A stretch of 64,000 bases of DNA. Source: Guadua angustifolia (taxonomy: Eukaryota; Streptophyta; Magnoliopsida; Poales; Poaceae). Location: assembly GCA_036346375.1 (NCBI GenBank), contig CM070502.1, positions 15,786,924 through 15,850,923 on the forward strand, given 5' to 3'. Positions 11,641-22,635 of the stretch are shown piece by piece. The position numbers and the translations under genes were made by a program. Numbering within the stretch: position 1 is the first letter of the stretch; every line of letters begins with the position of its first letter. Below the pieces are notes generated by a model. The model made no database searches. It saw nothing but the letters and a program-made list of their open reading frames with translations, and was not told where the DNA came from.

Positions 11641-12126
11641 GGAAAAGCTGTTGAAGCTAAACAGAAACTTGAGGTAAAAATCGAACAACTGAAGGGTAAG
11701 CTTGGGTTAACTGAAAAGATTTATAAGATGAAATAAGAACTGAAGGGCATAGATGAAAAATTGCAAAATATTGAATCCCTTAACACATCACTCATCATTA
11801 AGGACCGTAGGGCTAATGTAGAGCTGGAAAAAGCCAAAGCTTTGAAGAGGAGGACTAGGGCTAATGTAGAGCTGGAAAAAGCCAAAGCTGAGCTTATAGA
11901 GGTAGTATATAGGTTTGTAGTATTTAATTTGACATGGTTACTAATAATATACTAAGACACCATTTTCACAATAGCATGATCGCTTTTGAAGGGATTAAGA
12001 GATATTATTGGAGATCAATCGGTTATTGGTGTTAAACAAATCGGCACTGTACTGGAGTTGTGAAACTTCATAGAGAATCGAGAAGCCTCTATTGCAAAAG
12101 CTATGGCAAATATGAAAAAGCCCTAA
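11641..12126 (+). pseudogene. Captured fragment of an FDM/IDN2-like (XH/XS family) gene
   Basis: One frame from 11641 to about 11894 reads AVEAKQKLEVKIEQLKGK, then a stop, then IESLNTSLIIKDRRANVELE. This resembles the coiled coil before the XH domain of Factor of DNA Methylation proteins (family motif: ESLNQTLIVKER..NDELQEARKEL). After an apparent intron (donor gag|gtagta, acceptor gaag|gga) it continues LRDIIGDQSVIGVKQIG, matching the IGVKRMGELD start of XH domains. At least two in-frame stops are present and the XH domain is cut off. The normal protein acts with IDN2 in RNA-directed DNA methylation. A 48-bp duplication repeats RANVELEKAKA. Recognition is by motif memory, not by a search. 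Confidence 0.7.
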
Positions 12127-12304
12127 GATCTTCTTGTCTTGAACTATGAAATAATGTGGTTTCTCAATGTACGCTTGTTGATATTTGTGGTATATATCAT
12201 ATTTTGTTAATGTATTACCACTTGGACTATGAAATATTTCGTTGTCATATTTGTAGTAAGGTTTTCTTATCTTGAACTACAAAATAATGTTTTTTCTCTA
12301 TATC

Positions 12305-13700
12305 TCTTGGCAGAACTTCCATGATTAGTAATTGTTGTTGAAATTTTTTATCTTTAGATATTTCTACAACGATATTTACAAGGCACATCCAGTTATAGAT
12401 TTTGTAATAGAATATCAAAACATCCTACATGCATTGAGGCAACAGCTTGTCTGATGAGGATGGTCTTGAAATATAAACATTTGTAGCACTTTCATCCTCT
12501 TTCTTATCCTAATGTTGATGGATTCCAAGACATAATCCAATTCCATCAACAATTCATCTTGAAAGTTGTCAATGATCTGATTTATATCCACTTCATCCTC
12601 ATCCCCGAATGAGAATACCATATGCGGTCTATTTTCACTCTTGGTACAAACCATCTGTAATAATAGGCTATCATGAACAGTTTGTATATAGAACCTTCTA
12701 TGATCCATAATTTTTCTACCTCTCTTAGTAGAACTCCATGATTAGTATTTGTTGTTGAAATTTTTCTCTCCTTAGATATTTCTGCAACGGCATTTACAAG
12801 GTATAACCGGTAATAGATTTTATAATTAAATATCTAAACATTCGAGATACATCAAGACAACAACTTGTCTGATGAGGATCATATTAAAATATGAACATTT
12901 GTAGCACTTTCATCTCCTTTCTTATTCTAATATTGATAGTTTTCAAAGCAAAATCTAATTCAATCTACTGTTCATCATGAAAGTTGTCATACTCTAATTT
13001 ATCTTCTACTTCATCCTCACCCTCAAATGAGAATACCATAAGCAACCTATTTTTACTCTGGTCTTGTATAGCAACAGGATCATTTTTATGGACTCTATAT
13101 TTGACGATCATTATCAAAATGATCATGTTCCTACACAATATTAGATAAAAATAGGTTGCCTTTGATATTCTTATTCGGGGATGAGAATGAAGTGGAAGCG
13201 ATACATTAGAACATGATAACTTTCAAGACGAACCGTGGAAACAAATGATGTTTGTCTTGGAATCCATTAATATTAGAATAAGAAAGAAGATGAAAGTGCT
13301 AAAAATATTCATATTTTAAGATGATCATGATCAAACAAACTTTTGTCTCAATGTATCTAGGACATTTAGATATTCTAGCTGTTGTTACACCAAGTCGAAT
13401 ACTTTATGAAATAAACAGAGTATCTAAAACTATAGCTAGATAGATTATAAATGACATCTCTTATGTAAATAAGACATCTTGAATCCAATTGCTAAATAGT
13501 GCATGTCTTGTTTGTTGGAATCAAAATGTTGTCGAAAATATTCCACTGCATAAGAGATGGATATGAGATCTATCATGAATTGAAAACTCTATGATCCAAA
13601 AGTTTTTCTTCCTCTCTCGGTAGAACTTCCATGCTTAGTATTTGTTGTTCAAAATTTTCTTCTCCTTAGATATATCTGCAATGACATTTACAAGGCATAA
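12305..13700. repeat. Unknown repeated unit, direct and inverted copies
   Basis: A unit beginning 'cttccatgattagta' plus 'tgttgttgaaattttt' occurs near 12313, 12730 and 13627. An inverted copy of its middle part lies at about 13150-13375. The minus strand of the first copy has a 97-codon frame containing MVFSFGDEDEVDINQIIDNF and MKVLQMFIF. The same peptide, frameshifted, is visible in the inverted copy. I do not recognise the protein. Confidence 0.6.
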
Positions 13701-14355
13701 CCAGATATATGTTAAGGATAATTTTAGGTGACAATACATACATTGAGAAGATATGATACCACATATATCAACAAGTATACATTGAGAAACAACATTATTT
13801 AATAGATCATGACAAGGAAATCTTAGGGCTTTTCCATGTCTACCATCATATGTGCTATAGCTTCTGCAACAGAGGCTTTTCGGTTCTCCCTGAAGTTCCA
13901 CAGCTCCGGCACAATGCCCATTTATTTGACACCAATAATTGATTAATTTTCATTCATACCTCTTAATCCCTATGAATGCGATCATATTGTTTTGAAACAG
14001 GTGTCTTCGTATGTTATCAATAACCAAGATGAATTAAAAACTAGAGACATTTATATTACCTCTATAAGTTTTGCTTTGGCTTCTTCTAGCTCTGCATTCG
14101 TCTTACACTCCTTAATGATGAGTATCTTATTAAGAGATTCAATATCTTGCGATTTTTCATTTATATCTTTCAGTTTTTATTTCATCTCATAAATCTTTTT
14201 TATTAACTCAAAATTATCTTCACTTCTGTTCTGTTCCATCTTCACTTCTGTTCTGTTCCATTACATCAAATTTTTTCTTCAATTTTTTTTATCTCCACCT
14301 CAAGTTTTTTAGGCATCCAATCGCTTTTCTATGTCGGATATCTTTTATAGGCTCC
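13701..14355. other. CACTA interior, no gene recognised
   Basis: AT-rich sequence with short open frames only. A 21-bp direct repeat 'cttcacttctgttctgttcca' occurs at about 14219 and 14240. Confidence 0.4.
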
Positions 14356-14359
14356 ATTT

Positions 14360-16365
14360 TAACTGTGAAACTAGCATACATCATTAACATTAACAAAGAG
14401 AAAGTAGTGCCCATTGAGTTGATCTCATGTCATTAGATGTGGGATGGGAGCAAGGATTCAAATCTCACCAAAATTTCATGAGATCTCGGTTTTTGGATGT
14501 GGACGATTTTTGAAATGCCGCCCGGAGTAAAAAATTTTAAAAAATTAAATTACTACAGTAATATCGAAAATCTCAGCAAAATCTCACCATTTTTGACAGG
14601 AATTTGATATTTGATGAACTGATTTGACCGGAATTTGATCAATAACCCTTAATAAAGTCATCTTCTATGAAAATTTGTTGAAAAACCAAACTTTTGAGGC
14701 ATTTTTTAAAAAACTTTAGAAATACTATCAAAATTTTATAAAATTGTATGTGCTTTATCCTAGTTTGAAAAATTTATGGTGCCATCCTAAGAAGTATAGG
14801 ATTGTAAATAAAAATTTTCAAAATAATTAAACTTCATTTTTATCTTTAGAAAATAAAAAATAGAATGAACATAATTGGGACAATAACATTTTTAGAATTT
14901 TATAAATTTTTTCGAGTGTGATCATGTTCCAAATTTTTTTGAGAGCTTAACAATTGACTTAGTACCATTATATAAAATTTTAAAAATTTTAAACCTTTTT
15001 GTTTACTTAATCAAATCTATGTATATATTGAGCTTCATTTGTTATATTTCAAAAATAAAAAACAGAAAGAACATAAATGGTACACTGTACTTGTAAAAAT
15101 TTTATAAATTTACTGGAGTGTTATCATGATTCAAAAATTTTATGAGATCTTAATAATTTCCTTGTAACCCTTATGCAAAATTTTTAAAAAATTTAAATAT
15201 TTTTTGGTTACTAAAGCAAATCTATGTATTGATCATCATGCTTTTATGAGGATGTAGCACTATTAGAATTTTTAGAACTTTTTGAACATTTATGATAAAT
15301 CAGGACTATTCACAAAAATGTTAAAAATTTTCTAACGTGCTTTGTACTATTTTTCATTTGGTCGAAATTTACCGGTAAAGCTTTTATCAACATAGTAACA
15401 CTTTCCAAATTTTTAAAAATTAATTAAGCTTGATAGTCATCTAAATATTTTATGGTAATATTAGTGATGCATCACAACCATGCACAAAAAATTTCAAAAT
15501 TTTCTAACATGGTTTGTTTCATATTTCATTCAGTTCAAACTTGCTAGTCAGCGTTTTATCAGGACAGTAGCAATAATTGAATTTTTAAAAATTACAAAGG
15601 CTTCATAAATTTCAAGAAAAAATTATTTTGACTGGAATCTCCAGAAAAATTTCAAAATTTGAAGAAAAATTTATTTATTTTAAAAAATTACAAAGGCTTC
15701 AATGTATTAGGAATCTCTAGAAAAATTTCAAAAAAATTTCACTTCATTTTGACAGGATTTTGTGCCGTTCAATTTTGCCAAGATCTAGGCAAAAATCGGC
15801 GAGATTTTGTTTTGAAAATCTAGAATTCAAATTCTAATTTTGCAATTCAGCCGAAATTTGTTTCAAATGGTGAGATATCACCAAGATTTCGTTCTCCAGC
15901 AGTTGACAAAATTTAGAGCGAAAACAAGATTTGAATCCTTGGATGGGAGCTATTTTGAAAGAGCATGAACATTTACAAATAAAAAAAGTACAAAATCTAA
16001 AAAAAACATAGGGATTGAGATTGTACGTAAGTGTGGTTTCCTCCCTCTTGCAATCAAGGTTATTTCTAGTGTTCTGGCAAGCAAAGATCAAATAAAGAAC
16101 AAGTAGAAAAAGATTATAAGCAAAAATGCTTGATCTGCAAACAAGCTTCCTAATGAAATAGAAGGCACTTTATATCTAAGCTACATTGAGTTACTATATC
16201 AACTGAAGCAATGTTTCCTTTATTGTGCAATGTCTCCTGAAGATCCTACCATTTAGCGTGATGATCTAGTTATGTTATGGGTCGCTGAAGGCTTTGTAGA
16301 GGAGCAACAAGGCCAACTATTACTATGAGCTAATCCATCGGAATCTCCTCCAATATAACTAAACA
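14360..16365 (+). pseudogene. Captured NB-ARC (NLR resistance protein) fragment, split by a hAT
   Basis: After 16011 one frame reads GIEIVRKCGFLPLAIKVISS (the GLPL motif region), then KLPNEIEG, then YQLKQCFLYCAMSPED and LVMLWVAEGFVEEQQGQ, then a shifted YYYELIHRNLLQ. This is the ARC part of a grass CC-NB-ARC-LRR protein. Three in-frame stops fall inside (two at positions where Trp is usual). Upstream of the nested hAT, 14412-14450 reads VDLMSLDVGWE, and the target duplication continues into the codons for ELF after the element, so the gene fragment was whole when the hAT inserted. NLRs are intracellular immune receptors. This copy lacks the P-loop and LRRs and cannot function. Confidence 0.85.
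14451..15941. mobile_element. AT-rich hAT element (1491 bp) inside the NLR fragment
   Basis: Terminal repeats caaggattcaaatct and agatttgaatccttg are perfect inverted copies, flanked by the exact 8-bp duplication gatgggag (14443-14450 and 15942-15949). The interior is very AT-rich, with runs such as 'aaaattttaaaaatt', and has no coding capacity. It is related to the repeats at 48415-50283 and, less surely, 22.6-24.3 kb and 50.9-57.2 kb, and lies in the opposite orientation to the 48.4 kb copy as judged by the 'attactgtagca' segment. Confidence 0.88.
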
Positions 16366-17111
16366 TCTAATTTTTACACCCACTGATTGATCGATTGAAA
16401 ATACATGAATGAGGCCTAAACAATTTTAGCAACAATACAATCAAAGAATAAAATAATGAATAATATCAAACAATGCAATAAAAGAATAAATAATGAATGA
16501 GGGCTTGGTGAGACCTTAGGGCTTGGGGGAGAAGGCGGCAATGGGCTCAAGGAAAGAGGCGGTGATGTGCTCGATCGAGGAGGAGGCACACAATGGGCTC
16601 GGGGGAGGAGGTAGTGACATGCTCGAACGAGGAGGAGGCACGCGACAGGCTTGGTGGCAGCGGCGTCGAGGATGTATGGGTGGCAACGACGAGCTCAGGA
16701 AGGAGGCCGAGGTCGTCTATAAAATTTTATTTCAATGAGAAGTGTGGTGGGTATAAACCCTAATAGAATACAAATAATAGGGAAGCCATCACAGATGTTT
16801 TTTTAGGCTAATATTTCAAACGGTTCATGATTCAAACTGTACGTGATACTTTACAAATAGTTTAATTGCATCACGAACCGTTTGTGATGTTAAATGATCA
16901 CAGACGGTTCTTAACGTATCTTATAATTAATTTTGACGGTCGGTTCTTACACGTTTTAGAAAACATCTGTAATAACATATCTTATAATTAATTTTGAAAA
17001 AATCATGGATGTACATCTCATCTCACCCCATCTACATATAAAATTTCATGATCAAATTCGTCCTATGCTAGAAGTTACAAAAAGACAAATTTCTGACAAG
17101 CAAAACTATCT
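16366..17111. repeat. CACTA right subterminal region
   Basis: Short GA-rich stretch (16520-16720), then repeats of 'catcacgaaccgtttgtgatg' type motifs at 16790-16940 and a repeated 'aacatatcttataattaattttga' (about 16912 and 16974). Repeated subterminal motifs are where CACTA-type transposases bind in known elements. Confidence 0.6.
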
Positions 17112-17191
17112 ATATTTAGTTTTAACACAGGTAGTTTTTAAAAAACATCTGTAATAACATATCTTATACAGGTCTTTCTGTAGTAATGCTC

Positions 17192-18330
17192 GTTGGGTGG
17201 TCCTAGCATAGTAGCATCGACAGCGGTGGGCCGGTGGCTGGCATGGATCGGCAATGGCCATGGGAATGACGGGACGGATCCAAGTATCAGCGGGCAAAGC
17301 AGCAACAACGACGGCGACTCCGTGCTGACAGGTGGACCAGACGGTTTCTGTTATCCCTGGAACCAGTCCATCGGGAGGGGCCATTCCCCTCCCAGGACCC
17401 TCTCTTCCAGCTTTTGGTGCAGTTTGTGTTACAGGTTCGTAGCCCCAAAAGATTCCTCCAGACCCCTTCGATTTACACACTGTGGATGCCATAAGGATAA
17501 GGTAGCTGCCGAAGGGCGATGGAGCTACATCGGCGACGACGACGCTGGTCGGCTGCAGCTAGGTACGTGTTGGCGTCGAAGGCGTGGCGCGGTATTGGTA
17601 GGTACGAGGGGGAGGGAAATCCGACAGTGGACATCAGATGAGCCGTCAGTACGATCGAGCGGGCAGGGGACACAACCGCGCAGAAGTTGCCTGCCCGGCC
17701 GTCGTCGGTAGCGGCAGCGTGGGGCCGGCCGGGGCCAAAGCACCGGTGAGGCGAGGGGCGCGCGGCAGGCGGCAGCGGGGCAGTGAATGGGCACAAGCGC
17801 GTACGTACGTACAGGCCGCCGACGCGCTGCCCGTGCTACCTAGTCGGACTCGCGGCTGCATCACGCAGACCGTCGCCAGGCGCTGCCGCTGTACGTGTCT
17901 CTCCTCACCTGCCGTGGCCGTCCTCGCCGTGCATTGCGAAAGGGGAAATTCATCATGGCAGGCTTGAGCTCCGGCCGACACGTCGTCCATCGTGTCTCCG
18001 TCTCTGGAGAGGACATATATATGCCGTTTACTTTGCAGGGTGGAGAGTGTGCCGCTGCTGCTGCCATGTATACAGACGGGACCAGATGTGCGGAGATCGG
18101 CCTGGAAATTATGGGCTCCATAGGCTGACAACGAAAGAGCATGGGGCCGTGCCATGCTGCCTGCTGCCATGGTAGTGGTGCAGTGCAACGTCTATGGGTC
18201 GACCCATCTAGGGGACCACCCTTTTTTTTCGCCTCGCTCGACTGCTGGTCCAAGTCTATTATTTTCTTTTCATTTGTTTATGCAAAGCTAGATTGCATCA
18301 AGCGCTCCAGAATTCCACGCTCCAAAGTTG
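17192..18330. other. GC-rich region, no gene recognised
   Basis: Open frames of 80-180 codons overlap on both strands in all phases, as expected from high GC content. None shows a domain, a motif or a consistent exon structure. It may be a remnant of an upstream exon or promoter interrupted by the CACTA, but nothing supports a specific identity. Confidence 0.4.
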
Positions 18331-18533
18331 CTGGAGAGAAACAATATGGTCAGTGGCGTTCGCAGGATAAACCGGAGGGATACGTAGTGCGAAGTTATCA
18401 TTACGGTGATAGTAGCAAAACACATTTAAATATTAGGTGTAATCCAAATTGATACATAAATCGTCGGGCAATAAAGTTAAAATAGCAAATAATTAAAGAT
18501 AATATATTAATAATGGTTGGTGCATTCTAAAAA

Positions 18534-18928
18534 CTCAAAAATAGAGTAAATTTGACAAAACTATAGATTTCTTGCACAAATTATAAAAACTATAAGTTTT
18601 AGCTTCTGTTTCACAAACTACAGATTTTATGAGAACGTATATCACAAAACTACATGTTTTAGAATTAATTGTTTCTTGTAACTGGTTTGACAGTGTAGAT
18701 CCATCTGGCAGCCTTACACTCGAGTGAAACAGGAAATAGGAGCTCGTGAGGCTGCCATGTGGACCCACACTGTGAAACTTATTACAAGGAACAGTTAATT
18801 CGACATCATGTAGTTTTATGACATAAGTTTATTCTAAAATCTGTATCTTTGTGAAATAGAAGATAAAACCTATGGTTTTTTGATAGTTTTTAAAAAACTT
18901 GTAGTTTTATGAAATTACTCTCAAAAAT
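18534..18928. mobile_element. Foldback MITE-like inverted repeat (~395 bp)
   Basis: The left arm (tagagtaaatttgacaaaac) pairs with the right arm (reverse complement of ttttatgaaattactctc), and pairing continues with gaps to the centre, where 'ctggcagcc' meets 'ggctgccat'. The whole element can fold into one imperfect hairpin. No clear target duplication was read. Confidence 0.65.
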
Positions 18929-19330
18929 ATATACAAGTAACAATCTTAATAACAAAATTAACTAGATTGTAATACACATAATATTAGAGATAGTAAAAAG
19001 TTACCAGGAGTGTAACAAGCAAAGCCTGTGCACCAGCCTCGTGTGCCCTGCGGCAGATCGATCGGCCACTTAACACGGTTGTCCTACATCATCTTAATGT
19101 TCTTTTTTGAGCTGTTCGTCGTCGCCGTTGCCTATGTGACTTCCAGTGTAACTACCCTAGTATTCTCTACTTATATATGTCAATTTTAAAAGAATAAAAT
19201 ATAAAAATTGCAAACAAGACCAGAAGGAAGCAAAACCCATACAAATGTATCAAACTACTAACACAAACCGTAAGTGCAATTTTGGAACAGTACAACTCGG
19301 TTCTGCGAATTGTCACGTGCATGCGTAACC
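18929..19330. other. No gene seen
   Basis: Mostly AT-rich spacer with one GC-richer block (19015-19150). No recognisable coding sequence. Confidence 0.4.
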
Positions 19331-19345
19331 AAAATTAACAAGGTT

Positions 19346-19724
19346 TCAGGCGAAGCACTCGAAGGCTGCTTCCTCGACACAGACGGAGGAATTTTGATGG
19401 GGTTGTTGCATATTGCCTCTGGAACATTTGGAAAGAGAGAAATAATAGGATTTTCGATAATTCATACCGCGACGGCAACAGTGGCCGTGCCAATCACTCA
19501 AGACATCTGTAACCGCCAAGTTGCTTTCGGGGCGCCTTAGTGTTTTGTAACCTGTTCTTTCTAAATGCTTCTAGGATGGCTCTCCGGGTTACAACCGGGG
19601 AGTTTTTTCTCATTTCATGCCTTTTAGGGTGATATGTCTCTTCTGGATCTCCTATTCTTTCTGTGAACAAATCTATTTTTTCTCTCTTAATGCATTTGGC
19701 AGAGCTCTGCCTTTTCTTTAAAAA
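19346..19724 (+). mobile_element. 5'-truncated LINE (L1-type) tail
   Basis: A 15-bp duplication aaaattaacaaggtt flanks the insert (19331-19345 and 19725-19739), and the insert ends in an A-tract. One frame near 19397-19490 reads YCLWNIWKERNNRIFDNSYR, the WxIWKERNxRIF motif found at the C-terminus of plant L1 reverse transcriptase ORFs (zf-RVT tail). Truncation, A-tail and long target duplication together identify target-primed reverse transcription. Confidence 0.87.
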
Positions 19725-19739
19725 AAAATTAACAAGGTT

Positions 19740-20195
19740 GCACTGCGAGCACGCTCTCCTTAAGCCCATACTCTTCGATTGGATTGGCCTATCCGCTACA
19801 GTTGACTTTTACTCGGACAGTCGGATCTCTCGTGGGAGCACATGAACTACCTGTTTCTACCACAGCTTGTAGACAAGTGCTTATCCATGCATAATGGATG
19901 CCTTCGATCGGTTATATATAGCTAGACTGCTAGAGTATGTACAATAGTATAATATTAACTGTTTATATATTTTGCTACGTAAAATTTTTGCTGATATAGA
20001 AGAGCGAGAGTATAAATATCTCTTCGTAAAAAAACGATCATGCAGACAATATAAAACATCATTACATAAGTTATTGTTTATAATAAATATTTTTCCTATC
20101 ATAATTAAAAGATCGTAGAATCTTATAAGGACAGCATTAATATGATATCTATTGTATAAGTTGCCTTTAATTTTGTCTTTAGATAATATAGAAGA
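19740..20195. other. AT-rich spacer, no gene seen
   Basis: Nothing recognisable apart from short AT-rich inverted segments. Confidence 0.4.
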
Positions 20196-20214
20196 ATATA
20201 TAGACATCAATCAT

Positions 20215-20587
20215 GTAGACATCAAGAAGGCTAGTCTTGTTGAAGGCATTGTTTTGTAGTCTGAGGATTTACTCTCCGAGGTGAAAACCTTTGTGCGGCC
20301 TTCCTTTGGTTGGATCATGGCAATGGCGGTGCGTAATGCGTGTCGAGTCCTTCTTAGAGGCGTTGTCATTGGAGAGTTTTTATCGCGGTCCAAGTGTTGC
20401 TATGATGGCGAATAGCCTTGAAGACAATATTGTATGATGTAGTTTGCATGACGGTTCCTTTGTCTTTTTCGATGTGTGTGTGTGTTTGGTGTGTACACAC
20501 CTAGTGTAGAGGTAGAGTCTTCTTAGTATAATTGTATTATCTTGATGTAATTTACTAAGATTAATAAAACTTCCTTTATAAAAAAAA
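20215..20587 (+). mobile_element. Non-LTR retroposon insertion (~373 bp)
   Basis: An exact 17-bp duplication atatagacatcaatcat lies at 20198-20214 and 20588-20604. The insert ends 'taataaaacttccttta' plus an A-run. The 3' end resembles plant LINE 3' UTRs. No pol III A/B boxes were seen, so a SINE is less likely. A short GT microsatellite lies near 20474. Confidence 0.8.
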
Positions 20588-20604
20588 ATATAGACATCAA
20601 TCAT

Positions 20605-21219
20605 CTACTATTATACAGTCTGTAGCCATGCACAGCTCATGGAATATTGGTACGGATAATAGGGCAGCTACAGGCCGGCCTTCGTCTCCAGCCAACAACG
20701 CTACGGCAAAGCATCAAATGGTCGCAGGAACTCCAGTGCCAAACAATTATTCATGCATACTTTCTTCCTTCCCGGGCGGCATTAGATACTCCATGCATGT
20801 ACCCTGCAGATTATTGCCAAACTCTGATCCATCACGTTCGATCGATCGATCTCTAGGGTCGACGCCCCAAAACCCAATCATTCATTCCAGACAAGCGAGT
20901 TAATACGTGACATAAATTGGAGGACACACGTAGGGCGTGACATCCGGCCGGTAGTAAAACGGGGCCGAGTAACCTCGCATGCTGCGCGTCATCGATGCCA
21001 TGAAAATGCAGAGAGGAAAGAAGACCGAGAGGAGAGTTTTTACCTACTAAAATTTACATTTAGCATCAAAAGATACTTAAAGGTGGTACATGTATACTTT
21101 AAATTTTTTACATTTTAATACTGATTTAATGTAAATTTAAATAAGTCTTAAGCATAGTGAAAAAGTCTCGCCCGAGAGAATATAACTGTGTGCTGGCCTG
21201 CGTTGCGTATGTGAAGACA
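20605..21219. other. Spacer, no gene seen
   Basis: Moderately GC-rich first half with short open frames on the plus strand but no domain, then AT-rich sequence. Confidence 0.4.
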
Positions 21220-22350
21220 GAGTTCACAAAATCGTTTTTCGATTTTCACTCAATTTTTTATTCTTCGCTTTTTGGCAAAAAAAACGTTTGAAAATTGGTA
21301 GAAACCGGAGAAGTTTGAATTCAAAAATTTTGAACCCAACGGTCAAACAATGGTGAAAAAATAAAAAAAAGAGTGATTTGCTGATTTTTGATAGTTTTCT
21401 TCGATTATCGACCATTTTTGAGCAATTTTTTTTTATTTTTGAGAGTTTTTTATTTTCAACACATTGAAAGAAATTTTTAATAAAAATAAAAATAAATTGC
21501 AAAAATTATTTAAAAATAAAAATATCAAATAATCTAAAAACACCTCAAAGAAATTTCAATAATTTTTGAATTCATTTAGTATTTCTGAAAAAATCAAAAA
21601 CAACAATTAATGAAAAGGAACATTAATTGTCAAAAATTTAATGGTACTATAAAGTCAAAAATTTACAAACTTGATCATGCTCTTAAATTTTAATGGTACT
21701 ATAAAGAATTCCCAAGGATCATGTATTAAAATTTTCTGAAATATTAGACTTCATTTAGGGCCTGTTTGGCAGGGATTTAGCTTCTCCAGATTCGGTGAAG
21801 CTGAAAATTTTAGCTTCACCAGATTCATGAAGCTAGAGCTGTGAGTACATTAAGAGTATTTAGATGGATCATCTTGTTTACATTTTAGACTAAAAATATA
21901 AACTTAATTTACTTTATTTTAGCCTATAAGTTTCAGATCACAGGTGAAGCTGGAATCTGGAGCTCTACCAAACAGGCCCTTAGTACTCTTAGAAAATAAA
22001 AAATAGAAGAGCATATACAAAGACAGTAGCACTCTTGTAATTTTAAAAAAGTAAATAGGTTTGATCATCATCTGAAAATTTTATAAAATCATTAGCATTG
22101 CATCTTGACTTCACATAAAAATTTTGAAAAAATATTATATTTTATTTAGTACCCCTAGAAAATAAAAAAACCAAACAATATATAAAAAGATAGTAGCACT
22201 ATTAGAATTTTTTTAAAAATTTGCAGATATGATAATCATCCAAAATTTTATAGCATTATTAGCATTACCTCATAACCTCACAAAAAATTTTAAAAACTTT
22301 TAACACTATTTGATAAGTTTTTTTTCAATTTTCTAATTTTTCAAAATTTG
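21220..22350. repeat. AT-rich dispersed repeat (copy A)
   Basis: Shares phrases such as 'aaaacaacaattaatgaaaag' and 'cttgatcatgc' with 57.8-58.2 kb and 60.6-61.0 kb, so it is a dispersed family. Ends were not resolved. A Tourist MITE is inserted at 21758-21979. Confidence 0.55.
21758..21979. mobile_element. Tourist/PIF-type MITE (222 bp)
   Basis: Inverted ends gggcctgtttggcag and ctaccaaacaggccc, flanked by TTA on both sides (21755-21757 and 21980-21982), the canonical PIF/Harbinger target duplication. Interior 'agcttcacc' and 'ggtgaagct' also pair. Inserted in the AT-rich repeat, so it is younger. Confidence 0.88.
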
Positions 22351-22635
22351 TATTTAAGCTCTACCGATTTACCAAGTGGTTTTTATTGCCAGGCCGCCTC
22401 AAAACACGTGAAATCTTCGATTTTGTAAACCCTGCCTCAAGAGCCACTGTGTTGGTCACAGCTAGCGCCACCTTCCATTGAGTAACTGAGACCTTCAACT
22501 TTTCACTCCACCGTCCCTCGGCTCTATTTTCTCGAGAATTTTTCCCATCACTTTCGGTATTCATCTACGGACGGACCAAAACTTACTACAAAGCTTTTGC
22601 AAACGAATTGGCAAGTGTTTATCAGGAGCCTATGT
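22351..22635. other. Short spacer between AT-rich repeats
   Basis: Contains 'ttattgccaggccgcctcaaaacac', nearly repeated as 'ttattgctaggacgcctcaaagcac' near 48030, so a fragment of a dispersed sequence. No gene seen. Confidence 0.4.

Larger units (their letters stand above)
9115..17188. mobile_element. CACTA-type (En/Spm) transposon carrying gene fragments
   Basis: The left end starts cactactacataaagg and the right end is the reverse complement of cattactacagaaag. These are CACTA-class terminal repeats with one changed base at the right tip. Both ends are flanked by CTC (9112-9114 and 17189-17191), the expected 3-bp target duplication. Subterminal repeats built on 'accgtcagtgatg' / 'cacagacggtt' occupy 9180-9360 and 16790-16940, again typical of the class. 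I saw no TNP2 transposase. Instead the interior holds FDM-like and NLR gene fragments, an unknown repeated unit, and two nested hAT elements. Without the hATs the element would be about 5.4 kb. The alternative, two unrelated degenerate ends that happen to share CTC, is less likely. Confidence 0.7.

Noticed and set aside
17106..18253. Overlapping frames up to 180 codons on both strands
   Set aside because: All phases are open because of GC content, and no domain, splice structure or composition bias picks one.
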